Below, piece by piece: positions 18,103 through 27,292 of a DNA stretch of 64,000 nucleotides. The translations under genes were made by a program, and so were the position numbers. Position 1 is the stretch's first letter, and each line of letters starts with the position of its first letter. Under the pieces are notes generated by a model. It was not told the DNA's origin and made no database searches. It saw only the letters and a list, made by a program, of their open reading frames with translations. Source of the stretch: Paenibacillus sp. FSL R5-0766 (GTDB taxonomy: Bacteria; Bacillota; Bacilli; Paenibacillales; Paenibacillaceae); the NCBI RefSeq assembly GCF_037971845.1, contig NZ_CP150227.1:5456001-5520000 (forward strand). The letters are read 5' to 3'.

Positions 18103-21100
18103 TTACTTCACTTTTACCTTAATCGTGTCTGTGCTGGTCACTCCGGCTGCGTTAATTAATTCTGCCCGATACGTATACGTGCCCGATGCTTTCCCGGACA
18201 GTGTAGTCACAGCACTTTGCGCATTAGGTGTAGCCGAACGGAGTTCTTGCGTATCAATCAACTTATCATTTTCATAGAGACGATACTCTGTGGCGTTGGT
18301 CCCCCACCACAGGTTCATGGTCACCTTATATTTTCCATCGCCATCCCAGTTATCCTGAGAGAGAACCGCTTTGCCTGGCGTAGCGTTGGTAACCCGAACA
18401 GTCAACGTCTGACTCCGCGTTGTTCCCTTGTCGTTGGTCAGCTCAGCCACGTACGTATACGTGCCATTGGCTTTGCCCGTGATCTTCGTCTGAGCAAACT
18501 GCGCCCAAGGTGCGTTGTAAGTCAGCTTCTGCGTATCAATCAAAACCCCGTCCTCATATAACTTGTAGCTAGTTCCGTTCTCACCCCACCACAGGTTCAT
18601 TGTAACGATATACGAGCCCTCTGGCAGGCCGTTGCCTACCCAGTTATTGTGAGACAACACAGGCGTACCTGGGGCCTTGGTTGCCGGAGTTTCAGGTTCA
18701 GTCTCCACGGCTTCCAATTTCAGTGCCGTATTGGCTGTGCCCGCAAGCCCCTGTTGGTCTTTTACTGTAAGTTCAACAGCATACTCACCGGCTACAATCC
18801 CCTCCAAAGGAAGACTGAAGCTGCCATCAGCTTGTACTTCAAAGACTCCTTCTTTATAAACCGAACCATCCTCTTTTTTCACAACATACGTTGCTTCCAG
18901 GGAAGCGGCCGGATCAAACGTGATGTCCCATCCGCTGGCAAGCGCAGGAGCTACACGGAAGTACAAGTCTTCCACGCTACCATTAAGAACAACAGGCTCA
19001 TCCTCTTTGAACTCCAACGCTTCTGGTGCAGTTACAGCCGGAGCTGTCTTTTTTACCAAAAATGGCGAAGTGTCTTCCTTATAGGTTTTGCCGTCCGTAC
19101 CAATAGTAGTGATGTCTACCGTATATAAACCATCCGGAATCTCAGTCACTTCATCGGTTGTGTAATCTGCATAGGAGCCGTCCCAAGCAAGGTTGTATCT
19201 TGCATTGGCATTGAAGTTAAAATAGTTACCAAAGATGGAGCCGATATAACCATCTTGATAATATCCACCTTCCGGATTAAGACCATCATAGACCTCAATC
19301 AGGGCAAATGTCATCGGATTATAGAATTCCATCGCAACATTCAGCGTATCCAACGTACCATCAGCCTTCAATGGATAGTGGAATGGATTTTTCTCAGTGC
19401 CTTTTACGGTTTCGATATACTTAACTCCACTCAACGTAACGTTGAAATGAGCAACATATGGCACAGTAAAAGTATTGGTTCCGTTTGAGAACTCAATGTA
19501 TCCTTGTGCTTCTGTAGTCGCAGTAACCCCTCTTGGAACGGTGATTGTTACTGCAAGTTCTTCCTCACCATTCAATGTAAAGGAACTCTTGTCTACGGCA
19601 ACGGATACACCAGCGACATTACGAGTTGGATTCACATTTACGGTGTAATCCCCGCCACTACCATTCAGCGCTTCAACTTTAATCGTTTTGGTAATCGTCT
19701 TTTCATCTGTGCTCAGGAAATTACCATAGTTGATACTTCCGGTGATATTCTCCTTCTCAACAACAGAGCCACTTTCTGTGTACTGAGTTACATCAAGCAC
19801 TTTGACAAAAGCCGCAGGATCAATGGTATTAACAGCCTGAATACGGCCAGCACCTTGATCAAATACATCAAACTTGGTTGTATCCAGCACCTTACTATTG
19901 TTCATCAGTGCAACTTTGATATCAAATGGTGTCCATTCCGGATGTTTCTCGATCAGCAACACAATCAAACCTGCTACATGAGGTGTAGCCATACTTGTAC
20001 CTGATTTACGATCATAAGCTTGTGCGTAATCTGCGTCCGGCTCATCCTTGCCGTAGGCAGGAATCGTAGACAAAATGCTTGTACCTGGTGCAACAATATC
20101 CGGTTTGATGTCCAGTGTGACCTTAGCAGGTCCACGTGAACTGGATGAATTCATTTCATCACCCGGAGTTTGGGAACGTTCAAAATCACTAAAGCTCACT
20201 TCAACGGCTTGGCCTGCGTCCAGCTCAGCCTTGATCACATCTCCATCTTCCTTGGACATGCTCAGTGTTGGAATAAGTTCAAAGTTATCTCCCAGACTTA
20301 CACCGATTGGACCGGGAATGTTGTTATATACAATAACAGCCAAGGCTCCAGCCGCTTTAGCATTGGCGATTTTCTCTACAAATGCGAGTTCACCACGCTG
20401 TATTAATGCCACTTTACCTGTAAAATCCTTGCCTTCAAAATCAGTTGGCTTACCCAGTGCTGCATATTCAAGCTCATATTTGCCAGTCAAAACAGTTTCA
20501 GGGTCTGCTGAAAGGCTCCATCCCATCAGATCCAGACGGTAAACCGACTCTGTAACAGCCAGTGGAGCTTCAGTCGGAGCAATTACAGACGCTTCTTCCA
20601 CAGGAGCAGCTTCAGGAGAAGCTTCAACGGGTGCAGAAGGTGATACAGATGGAGTATTTTCTTCTGTTGTAACCTCTTCTACATTCGGAACTTCAGCTTC
20701 GTTAGAAACTGTGTCCTCCACAGCTGCTGCACTTTCCTCAATAGCAGTTGCGGGTACACCTTGCTCTGAACCTTCTGGTGCTTCTGTTCCAGGTGCTGTA
20801 CCCAGTTCAGGAGATTGTTCAACCTCTGGCACCGGTTGTTGTTCAGGTTGTGTCTCTTTGCCTTCCTCACCAATCCAGAAGTGAGTATCGGCTGTAATCA
20901 CCTGGCTAGGTCCTGTAGAGTTACCTACCGTAATGGCCATTGCAGACGCACCCGGAGATCCGAGTGTATAACGGTTAGGTCCACTGTTACCACTTGCCAC
21001 AACCGCTGTCACACCAGACAACATCGCATTGTTAAGGGCAACTGAAGTAATATAACTCGGGTCGTTGGCGGCGTTACCTAACGAGAGATTGATTACGTCC

Positions 21101-22062
21101 ATGCCATCTTGAACAGAACGATCAATTCCGCCGAGTACCCATGAGGTTTGACCACTACCATACGGTCCAAGTACACGGTAAGCATAGATATCTGCTTCAG
21201 GAGCCACACCAACAATACCGTAGTCCCCCGCTTCGCGAGCAGCAACGGTACCCGCTACGTGCGTACCGTGAGATGTGTAATAGGGGCTTCCAAGCTCATT
21301 AAGCTCAGGCTCGCCCGATCCTTTCCATTCTTGATATGTTGTTTCATACGGATCATTGTCGTTTCCAACAAAATCCCATCCACCTTTGTAGGCTTCCTGC
21401 AAATTAGGATGTTCATAGTCAATACCTGTATCGATGACACCCACTTTAATGCCATTTCCTTTGTAACCCAGATCCCATACTTCAGGTGCACCAATAAAAG
21501 GCGCTGTGTCTTTCATGTACGGGTTCACTTCATCTGTCTCAGGCGCTATTGTAACTTCAAGGTCAGGATATACGCTGACCACGCCAGGTATTTGAAGCAA
21601 TTGTCCCACTTGGTTTCCTTTTAGCTCAATCGCTACACCATTCAGGGCATATGCATATTCTTCCAATACTTCATGTTTGATTTTCTTCTGAGTGAGGCTA
21701 TGTACAAATGACTGTTGTTGTTGCTCAACTTGAGTCACAGCCTTTGTTTCCATAGAGGAGGTAAAAGATTTTCCGGAGAGGGTTGATTCACCTTGCGCTA
21801 CTGCAACAGGTTTATTGGAAAGCTCAACGATCACTCGAGTGTTCTCTCCACCCAGGCCTTCCAAGCTTTTATCCAAAAATGGATCTGCGGCAAGTTTTGC
21901 TTCCCGTCCTGCAAGAATCTCTCTCCATTGTTTGGCTTCGGCTGTACTGGGTAAGTTCTCAAGCTGAATAACTGAATCTGCGGGAGCGGCTCCAGCCGCG
22001 GGGAGAATAATGGAAAAGACCATCAGAACACTTAATAACGTGGATATCAATCGTTTACTCAA
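18103..22062 (-). CDS. Secreted subtilisin-like (S8) serine protease, 1319 aa, multidomain
   Basis: Extracellular protease. Signal peptide (residues 1-25, ...ILPAAGAA), inhibitor_I9-like propeptide (about 70-175), S8 catalytic domain with Asp211 (VIDTGID), His265 (SHGTHVAGT), oxyanion Asn in VVASGNSGPN and Ser690 (GTSMATPH). Between His and Ser there is a ~100-residue Pro/Glu/Ala/Val-rich low-complexity insertion (about 401-503), then a PA domain (about 510-625). C-terminal beta domains follow, ending with two homologous ~95-residue repeats (PVLSHNNWVGNG / AVLSQDNWDGDGK, each with VTMNLWWG) like those in Paenibacillus and Bacillus chitinases, probably carbohydrate or wall binding. No LPXTG or SLH motif. 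Monocistronic; ends at a strong terminator. Confidence 0.92.
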   Translation of the reverse strand: MSKRLISTLLSVLMVFSIILPAAGAAPADSVIQLENLPSTAEAKQWREILAGREAKLAADPFLDKSLEGLGGENTRVIVELSNKPVAVAQGESTLSGKSFTSSMETKAVTQVEQQQQSFVHSLTQKKIKHEVLEEYAYALNGVAIELKGNQVGQLLQIPGVVSVYPDLEVTIAPETDEVNPYMKDTAPFIGAPEVWDLGYKGNGIKVGVIDTGIDYEHPNLQEAYKGGWDFVGNDNDPYETTYQEWKGSGEPELNELGSPYYTSHGTHVAGTVAAREAGDYGIVGVAPEADIYAYRVLGPYGSGQTSWVLGGIDRSVQDGMDVINLSLGNAANDPSYITSVALNNAMLSGVTAVVASGNSGPNRYTLGSPGASAMAITVGNSTGPSQVITADTHFWIGEEGKETQPEQQPVPEVEQSPELGTAPGTEAPEGSEQGVPATAIEESAAAVEDTVSNEAEVPNVEEVTTEENTPSVSPSAPVEASPEAAPVEEASVIAPTEAPLAVTESVYRLDLMGWSLSADPETVLTGKYELEYAALGKPTDFEGKDFTGKVALIQRGELAFVEKIANAKAAGALAVIVYNNIPGPIGVSLGDNFELIPTLSMSKEDGDVIKAELDAGQAVEVSFSDFERSQTPGDEMNSSSSRGPAKVTLDIKPDIVAPGTSILSTIPAYGKDEPDADYAQAYDRKSGTSMATPHVAGLIVLLIEKHPEWTPFDIKVALMNNSKVLDTTKFDVFDQGAGRIQAVNTIDPAAFVKVLDVTQYTESGSVVEKENITGSINYGNFLSTDEKTITKTIKVEALNGSGGDYTVNVNPTRNVAGVSVAVDKSSFTLNGEEELAVTITVPRGVTATTEAQGYIEFSNGTNTFTVPYVAHFNVTLSGVKYIETVKGTEKNPFHYPLKADGTLDTLNVAMEFYNPMTFALIEVYDGLNPEGGYYQDGYIGSIFGNYFNFNANARYNLAWDGSYADYTTDEVTEIPDGLYTVDITTIGTDGKTYKEDTSPFLVKKTAPAVTAPEALEFKEDEPVVLNGSVEDLYFRVAPALASGWDITFDPAASLEATYVVKKEDGSVYKEGVFEVQADGSFSLPLEGIVAGEYAVELTVKDQQGLAGTANTALKLEAVETEPETPATKAPGTPVLSHNNWVGNGLPEGSYIVTMNLWWGENGTSYKLYEDGVLIDTQKLTYNAPWAQFAQTKITGKANGTYTYVAELTNDKGTTRSQTLTVRVTNATPGKAVLSQDNWDGDGKYKVTMNLWWGTNATEYRLYENDKLIDTQELRSATPNAQSAVTTLSGKASGTYTYRAELINAAGVTSTDTIKVKVK

Positions 22063-22456
22063 GGCTTAGCCCCTCCTTTTAAATGTGAATACCTCACCAA
22101 ATGATGGGTTCCTGCTGTTTGTGCGTACTGCAATACACACTCCAATTTCACCGCCTATCTGCAAGAAGGATTGACCCTTGGTAAATTATTCTATCAAAAT
22201 ACCACATTTTCCTTCTAAATACTTACAAATATGATATAGAAATTACTTATATGGGTCTTGAGTATGATAAAATTACCCATTTGTAATTATTTGTCGTTTG
22301 AATATTCCACTTTTAAAATAATGCATCAAAAAAAACCAAGAGCCTCTTTATCCGAAAGAGATTCCTGGTGTATAGGTGAAGCGTGGTTAGCATATAAAGG
22401 ATTGCGATAATTCGTTTAACATCGATAAAATTGCTTTATATTCACAAAATTTTACT
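22063..22456. other. Intergenic region upstream of the subtilase
   Basis: 394 AT-rich nt. Holds the methyltransferase terminator (22328-22368). Minus-strand TAGAAT near 22188-22193 could be a -10 for the protease but has no good -35. Confidence 0.4.
22328..22368 (-). terminator. Terminator of the methyltransferase gene
   Basis: Minus strand stem CCAGGAATCTCTTT / AAAGAGGCTCTTGG with small internal mismatches, then TTTTTTTT. Confidence 0.75.
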
Positions 22457-23227
22457 TTATTCTGGCTTCACAGCTTCAATACGCAGACGCTTATAATCAG
22501 CATACAGGGCATCATCTTTCCAAAGGTGTGGCATCACGATCTGACTGGTTTCCTTGCATATTTGTTGTATCTCTTCATGACTGAGACCCTCAAAATAGTC
22601 CCCTCCAAAATGAGTCAACCAGCCTACTATACCTTGCTCACCATCTTCCAATCTGGTAGGACGGTCATAGTGATAGGCATGACGCACCACAAATCCACGT
22701 TGCTCTAAAATATGGCTATATTCTCCGATCGAAGGAAAATACCAGGGATTGCGTTCTGAAGCACGAATGCCTGTATTTCGCTCCATAACCTGCTCTAATG
22801 CATTCACAATGGTCTGCACATTCCCTTTACCACCGAATTCTGCTACAAAACGCCCTCCAGGCTTCAAAGATTTCCATATACTATCGACCACTAATCGCGG
22901 ACTTCGCATCCAGTGCAGGGCTGCATTGGAGAAAACAGCATCATATAGTCTATTCGTCTCAAACTGATGACCGTCCCCTTCCACAAACTCAAGTTCAGGA
23001 AATTTCTCCCTCGCTCGGCGAATCATGTCTGGCGATGCGTCCATGCCAATAACTTCAGCTCCGGCCAGAGAAATTTCATGCGTCAAATCCCCCGTCCCGC
23101 AACCCAGATCAAGGATATATTCCCCTTTTTGGGGTTGAAGCCATGAGATCAGGTTTTTGCCGTATCCGGACACAAAAGCCAGTTTGTTGTCATACTCATC
23201 TGCTTGCCATTGATTTAATGATTTCAT
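22457..23227 (-). CDS. Class I SAM-dependent methyltransferase
   Basis: Soluble methyltransferase of the Methyltransf_11/25 type, substrate unknown. 256 residues from Met 23227 (MKSLNQWQADEYDNK), which fits the family start better than the long N-terminal extension. Motif I ILDLGCGTGDLT (about 37-48), acidic loop GMDASPDM, motif III-IV AVFSNAALHWM, then KPGGRFVAEFGG. The trans-aconitate methyltransferase-like pattern (SNAALHWM) is noted but not proof of substrate. Next to the inverted tRNA copy, ending at its own terminator. Confidence 0.85.
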   Translation of the reverse strand: MKSLNQWQADEYDNKLAFVSGYGKNLISWLQPQKGEYILDLGCGTGDLTHEISLAGAEVIGMDASPDMIRRAREKFPELEFVEGDGHQFETNRLYDAVFSNAALHWMRSPRLVVDSIWKSLKPGGRFVAEFGGKGNVQTIVNALEQVMERNTGIRASERNPWYFPSIGEYSHILEQRGFVVRHAYHYDRPTRLEDGEQGIVGWLTHFGGDYFEGLSHEEIQQICKETSQIVMPHLWKDDALYADYKRLRIEAVKPE

Positions 23228-23335
23228 GGATACCACCGTCGCTTTCGTTATTGATATCCTCATTGTGGCACAGAATTGCTTATTCTTTAAATATATAGAT
23301 TCTATATTGTTTATAGGTATAACCAATAAAAGTGC

Positions 23336-23420
23336 TAACGAAGCGGATGCTCCGACGAACCATTGGGGTTCTCTTCCCCTGAACGAAAAAGAAGAAGCTT
23401 CCCGAAGGAAGCTTCTTGTT
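23336..23420 (-). repeat. Inverted copy of the tRNA flank and terminator
   Basis: Minus strand reads AAGAAGCTTCC-TTCG-GGAAGCTTCTT (23392-23417) then a flank with the complement of GCTCCGACGAACCATTGGGG, matching the units at 14199-14515. The hairpin with CTTTTTC is the terminator of the tRNA-Arg at 23426-23499. Confidence 0.85.
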
Positions 23421-23425
23421 CTTTA

Positions 23426-23499
<74 letters not shown>

Positions 23500-23596
23500 A
23501 AATATGTATAATAAATTTTCGGCGCGGTTCTTATTATACTCTGATTTCTATATTTTTCAATAGTTTTATAAAAAAATTAATAATTATACTTAAATG

Positions 23597-23755
23597 CGGT
23601 CTCAAAAACTCCGGTTTTCAGTACCGAGAAGATGGAATGAAGCTAGAAATGGAGTAGCGGAGCGTAGGCAAACTACGTGAGCAACGGACATTTCGGCTGA
23701 ATTCCATATTCGATGTTGATGATGCCACTAGGCATCATTCGTAATCAAAGGCGAT
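23597..23755 (-). repeat. MITE-like repeat, degraded copy
   Basis: About 155 nt that matches, in opposite orientation, the element at 36379-36546: shared blocks include TTTTCAGTACCGAGAAGATG, TAGAAATGGAGTAGCGGAGC, ACGTGAGCAACGGACATTTC and GATGCC-n4-GGCATC. The TGTTCAAAAAG ends have decayed. Confidence 0.8.
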
Positions 23756-23940
23756 AAATGTACTTTTCGGTGTTATTCTCATACTCCAGTCCCTTTGAGA
23801 ATATGATAGCTTGAACCAGGTTATATTGAGGAGATTGGGACATTTAGAGTAAGATTAACATCAGACATTTTCAATGTCAGAATTGCTGGGTAATCTTTTG
23901 CATACATACATTCAATGTTCCATTGAAGGAGAGAATCGTC

Positions 23941-24234
23941 ATGAGACAACTTTTATCAGCCCTATCCTATTTCAGTATTTTCTTTGCTCCGTTCCTGTTT
24001 CCCATCATTATATGGATTGTTGCCAAGGATGATTACATTGAGGGACATGCAAAACGCGCCTTATTCTCACATGTATTCCCCTTTCTCGCTGCCATTCCGT
24101 TATTTTATTTCTTCGTGACTGCGCATAGTCTGGGTTCCGCCGTCGGGTTTGTCATTCTATTCTTTGTGATTTACGGATTAAGCTTTGTGTACAACGTGGT
24201 CAAAGGGATTCAAGTGCTGCGCGAGTATGCTTGA
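23941..24234 (+). CDS. Small membrane protein, DUF4870-like
   Basis: 97 residues with three predicted membrane helices (LLSALSYFSIFFAPFLFPII, LFSHVFPFLAAIPLFYFFV, GSAVGFVILFFVIYGLSFVY). The pattern of early helix, IIWIVAKDD, GHAKRAL and a final VVKGIQVLREYA resembles DUF4870/Tic20-like proteins. Start ATG 23941 has AAGGAGAG 8 nt upstream. Monocistronic with a strong terminator. Function unknown. Confidence 0.75.
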   Translation: MRQLLSALSYFSIFFAPFLFPIIIWIVAKDDYIEGHAKRALFSHVFPFLAAIPLFYFFVTAHSLGSAVGFVILFFVIYGLSFVYNVVKGIQVLREYA

Positions 24235-24270
24235 TCAACATCTCCACCTGATCTGACCATCGCGTAACAA

Positions 24271-24299
24271 AACCCGCCGTTCAACAACGGCGGGTTTTT
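24271..24299 (+). terminator. Terminator of the DUF4870-like gene
   Basis: AACCCGCCGTT-CAAC-AACGGCGGGTT followed by TTT; 11-bp GC-rich perfect stem. Confidence 0.9.
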
Positions 24300-24420
24300 C
24301 CAGTTACAGATGCAGTCACAGCAACCCAGCAACAGCAACAGCAACAGGTCATTGTCTACGTATAACTCAACATCGAACTCTATTCCGCTAACACCACATG
24401 TATTGCTGGAGCATTACCTG

Positions 24421-24777
24421 TTAAGCTTGCCCGATCAGATAACGCTGGAGTGTTGGACCCAGTAAACCAAAGGCGAACAATTCACTTTGAAACCGAGCTT
24501 TATCTTCTTCGACTGTCATACCTTCACTGTTCTCAAATGCGGTATCTGTCGCCTCTTCAAATGCAGTATGCATATTATTGTTATACCAGTCGATCGCCGA
24601 ATCGGAGTGATTGCGTACAATCCGAACAACTTCCAGCGAATTTCCGGGCTGAGTGGAGGCCACGTATACAAGTAATGACGGGTCTCCGGCATTTCCAGGC
24701 TGCACTTCAACCTCTGCACAAGACAATCCATCTACCTCGGTTAATCTGCGTATTTTGGCATCTTGAATGGCATACAT
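24421..24777 (-). CDS. Hypothetical protein, 118 aa
   Basis: Unrecognised soluble protein (MYAIQDAKIRRLTEVDGLSC...). Alternating beta strands in the first 60 residues (LLVYVAS, LEVVRIVRN) and an acidic helical second half. AGGAG upstream of ATG 24777. It follows the 99-residue gene at 24809-25108 by 31 nt on the same strand, so the two form a probable operon divergent from asnB. A short CAACAG-type repeat (about 24322-24347) lies downstream. Confidence 0.6.
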   Translation of the reverse strand: MYAIQDAKIRRLTEVDGLSCAEVEVQPGNAGDPSLLVYVASTQPGNSLEVVRIVRNHSDSAIDWYNNNMHTAFEEATDTAFENSEGMTVEEDKARFQSELFAFGLLGPTLQRYLIGQA

Positions 24778-24808
24778 TCGTTATCGCGCTCCTTTTCCTT
24801 TGTGCTTA

Positions 24809-25108
24809 TCATGTACTTTGTTCAATCTGGTATCGTGTCTCTGGTGTGCCCAATCGATAAATCTCCCGATACACCTGTTGTAATACCGTTTCATAAGCTC
24901 GGTTTACGGACTCCTCCGGTGTATCTGGCCATGGGAATACCATGCCAGGAAAGGCCTCTTCCTCCTTTTCCTGCATGAGGCTCAGCAGTCCCAGTAATTG
25001 CTCCGCTTCCTGCGGCGTTGCCTGAATGATCCATTCATATGATGTTACCGACGGATCTGGAATAACGGAGCGGCCCATGACAGACACATAATACTTCATA
25101 CTGTCCAT
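24809..25108 (-). CDS. Hypothetical protein, 99 aa
   Basis: Unrecognised. MDSMKYYVSVMGRSVIPDPS, with a predicted beta-alpha arrangement (YEWIIQATPQEAEQLLGLLSLMQEKEEEAF) and a C-terminal helix VNRAYETVLQQVYREIYRLG. AAGGAGAG 8 nt upstream of ATG. First gene of a two-gene unit with 24421-24777; divergent from the asparagine synthetase gene, sharing a 192-nt upstream region. Confidence 0.6.
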   Translation of the reverse strand: MDSMKYYVSVMGRSVIPDPSVTSYEWIIQATPQEAEQLLGLLSLMQEKEEEAFPGMVFPWPDTPEESVNRAYETVLQQVYREIYRLGTPETRYQIEQST

Positions 25109-25300
25109 TGCATGTTCTCTCCTTCACAGGCATGTTGAGGCCGTTGTCCCTAGAACTAGTTTCCGAAGAGGACAGACATTTTATGCCTGCATTCGGCATA
25201 TATTTGTTACGACCTCTGACGAAAAGACAACATTTGCTGGTTGCCAGTAACTAAGCAGCCATACGGATGAATGACTCGACCAAGAAAGGATGAACAAACC

Positions 25301-27145
25301 ATGTGCGGTATTACCGGCTTCATACAGTGGAATCGGGATTTGACCCAGGAATCAGAGCTGCTGGTCCGTATGACGGATAGCTTGTCGAACCGGGGGCCCG
25401 ACGCTTCAGGTACATGGATCTCCAATCCTTGTGCCTTTGGACATCGGCGTCTTAGTGTAATGGACCCCGAGAACGGCGCACAGCCCATGCATGCGTTACA
25501 GGGAGATACCTCCTATACCGTCGTGTATAACGGAGAACTATACAATGCACCCGAGTTGAAAAAGGAATTGCTCCAGCGGGGGCATCAGTTCCGCACGCAA
25601 TGTGATACGGAAGTGTTGCTCGCCTCTTATATTGAGTGGGGACCGGCATGTGTTGACCGGTTTAACGGTATTTTTGCTTTTGCCATATGGGATGGGGGAC
25701 GCGAACAGGTTTTTATCGCACGAGATCGCCTTGGCGTGAAACCTCTGTTCTACAGTAATAACAAAGACACTCTCGTATTTGGTTCAGAGCCCAAAGCTCT
25801 GCTTATTCACCCTGATGTGGAAGCCGCTGTAGGCCCGGAAGGATTGGCCGAAGTGTTTATCGTAGGGCCTGCACGGACACCAGGACACGGCGTATACTCT
25901 TCACTAAGCGAACTCAAGCCTGCGCACGCGCTGATCTATAACCGAAACGGTATCCGAACCTATGCCTACTGGAAACTGGAAAGCCAGAATCACGAACATA
26001 ACCTGGAAGAGACGGCAGCAGAGGTACGCTCTCTCTTGCAAGATACACTGGAGCGCCAGTTGGCTTCGGATGTTCCAGTATGCTCTCTTTTATCAGGAGG
26101 ACTGGACTCCAGCGCCTTGTCTGCATTAGCCGTTGATTATTACAAGCGAACCGGGCAAGGCCAAATCAGTACGTATTCTGTCGATTATGTGGATAACGCC
26201 AAGCATTTCCAGGCGCATTCCTTTCAGCCGGGTGCAGATGGACCCTGGATTAAGCGAATGGTGGATGAACTCAAGACCGACCATCACTGGATTGAGATTG
26301 AGAACGGAGAACTGATTCATGCACTGACACAGGCCATGTTAGTCAGGGATCTGCCAGGTATGGCAGATGTAGACTCCTCGCTCTATTTGTTCTGTAAAGA
26401 AATCAAAAAAGGGGCCACCGTTGCCATTTCAGGCGAAGCAGCGGATGAAGTGTTTGGAGGTTACCCCTGGTTCCATCGAGAAGATATGCTGAACTCCGGT
26501 ACGTTTCCGTGGTCTGTAGCGCCTGATATGCGAGCAGCGTTGTTATCCCCGGATATTCGGGAATGGATTCGGCCACTCGACTATTTGTCAGACCGCTATT
26601 CGGATGCAGTGGCTGAAGTGCCTCTGTTGGATGGGGAAACGGGTAAAGCTGCACAAATGCGGGTGATGTCCTACCTGAATATTACACGTTTCATGCCTAC
26701 ACTTCTGGATCGCAAAGACCGCATGAGCATGGGGGCAGGACTGGAAGTGCGGGTACCTTACTGTGACCATCGTCTGATCCAGTATGTGTTTAACATCCCT
26801 TGGGAAATGAAAATAACGGGTGGACGGGAAAAAGGTATTCTGCGTAAAGCACTTGAAGGTGTCCTGCCTGACGATGTGTTATATCGTAAAAAAAGTCCGT
26901 ACCCGAAAACACATAATCCGCAATATCTGGCCGCGGTCAAACAACAGGTACTTGATATCCTGGATGATCCCACCTCGCCGATTTTGCCTTTGATCGACAA
27001 AGCTCAGATCCGCAATCTTGCGTCTTCACCAGATGCAGCTTCCAATCTTCCCTGGTTCGGACAGTTAATGTCGGGGCCACAGTTATTTGCTTACCTGACT
27101 CAGATCAATACCTGGTTGCGGACATATAAAGTCGCTATTCGTTAA
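25301..27145 (+). CDS. Asparagine synthetase (glutamine-hydrolysing), AsnO-like
   Basis: Transfers glutamine amide nitrogen to aspartate with ATP. Start at ATG 25301 because the mature enzyme must begin Met-Cys2 (MCGITGFIQW), the class II glutaminase nucleophile; AAAGGATG precedes it. 614 residues: Ntn glutaminase (1-200; SNRGPDASG, VVYNGELYN, CDTEVLLASY) and synthetase domain with PP-loop SGGLDSSALSAL near 265 and SGEAADEVFGGY. The length equals what I recall for Bacillus AsnO (614) rather than AsnB or AsnH. Followed by a terminator. Confidence 0.92.
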   Translation: MCGITGFIQWNRDLTQESELLVRMTDSLSNRGPDASGTWISNPCAFGHRRLSVMDPENGAQPMHALQGDTSYTVVYNGELYNAPELKKELLQRGHQFRTQCDTEVLLASYIEWGPACVDRFNGIFAFAIWDGGREQVFIARDRLGVKPLFYSNNKDTLVFGSEPKALLIHPDVEAAVGPEGLAEVFIVGPARTPGHGVYSSLSELKPAHALIYNRNGIRTYAYWKLESQNHEHNLEETAAEVRSLLQDTLERQLASDVPVCSLLSGGLDSSALSALAVDYYKRTGQGQISTYSVDYVDNAKHFQAHSFQPGADGPWIKRMVDELKTDHHWIEIENGELIHALTQAMLVRDLPGMADVDSSLYLFCKEIKKGATVAISGEAADEVFGGYPWFHREDMLNSGTFPWSVAPDMRAALLSPDIREWIRPLDYLSDRYSDAVAEVPLLDGETGKAAQMRVMSYLNITRFMPTLLDRKDRMSMGAGLEVRVPYCDHRLIQYVFNIPWEMKITGGREKGILRKALEGVLPDDVLYRKKSPYPKTHNPQYLAAVKQQVLDILDDPTSPILPLIDKAQIRNLASSPDAASNLPWFGQLMSGPQLFAYLTQINTWLRTYKVAIR

Positions 27146-27183
27146 GATCATGTTATGCATTGATTCAGCATGATGAATTATTT

Positions 27184-27235
27184 AAGGGTGCCCAAACAGT
27201 AACTACTGTGTTTGGACACCCTTTTATTACTTTTT
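27184..27235 (+). terminator. Terminator of the asparagine synthetase gene
   Basis: AAGGGTG-CCCAAACA / TGTTTGG-CACCCTT stem with an 8-9 nt loop, then TTTTATTACTTTTTT. The reverse strand could also serve the convergent chemotaxis gene. Confidence 0.85.
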
Positions 27236-27292
27236 TATAAGAATCTCTGTACGTATGCGCTCGTTCTTCATCCACATTCCACTCAGTTCAAT

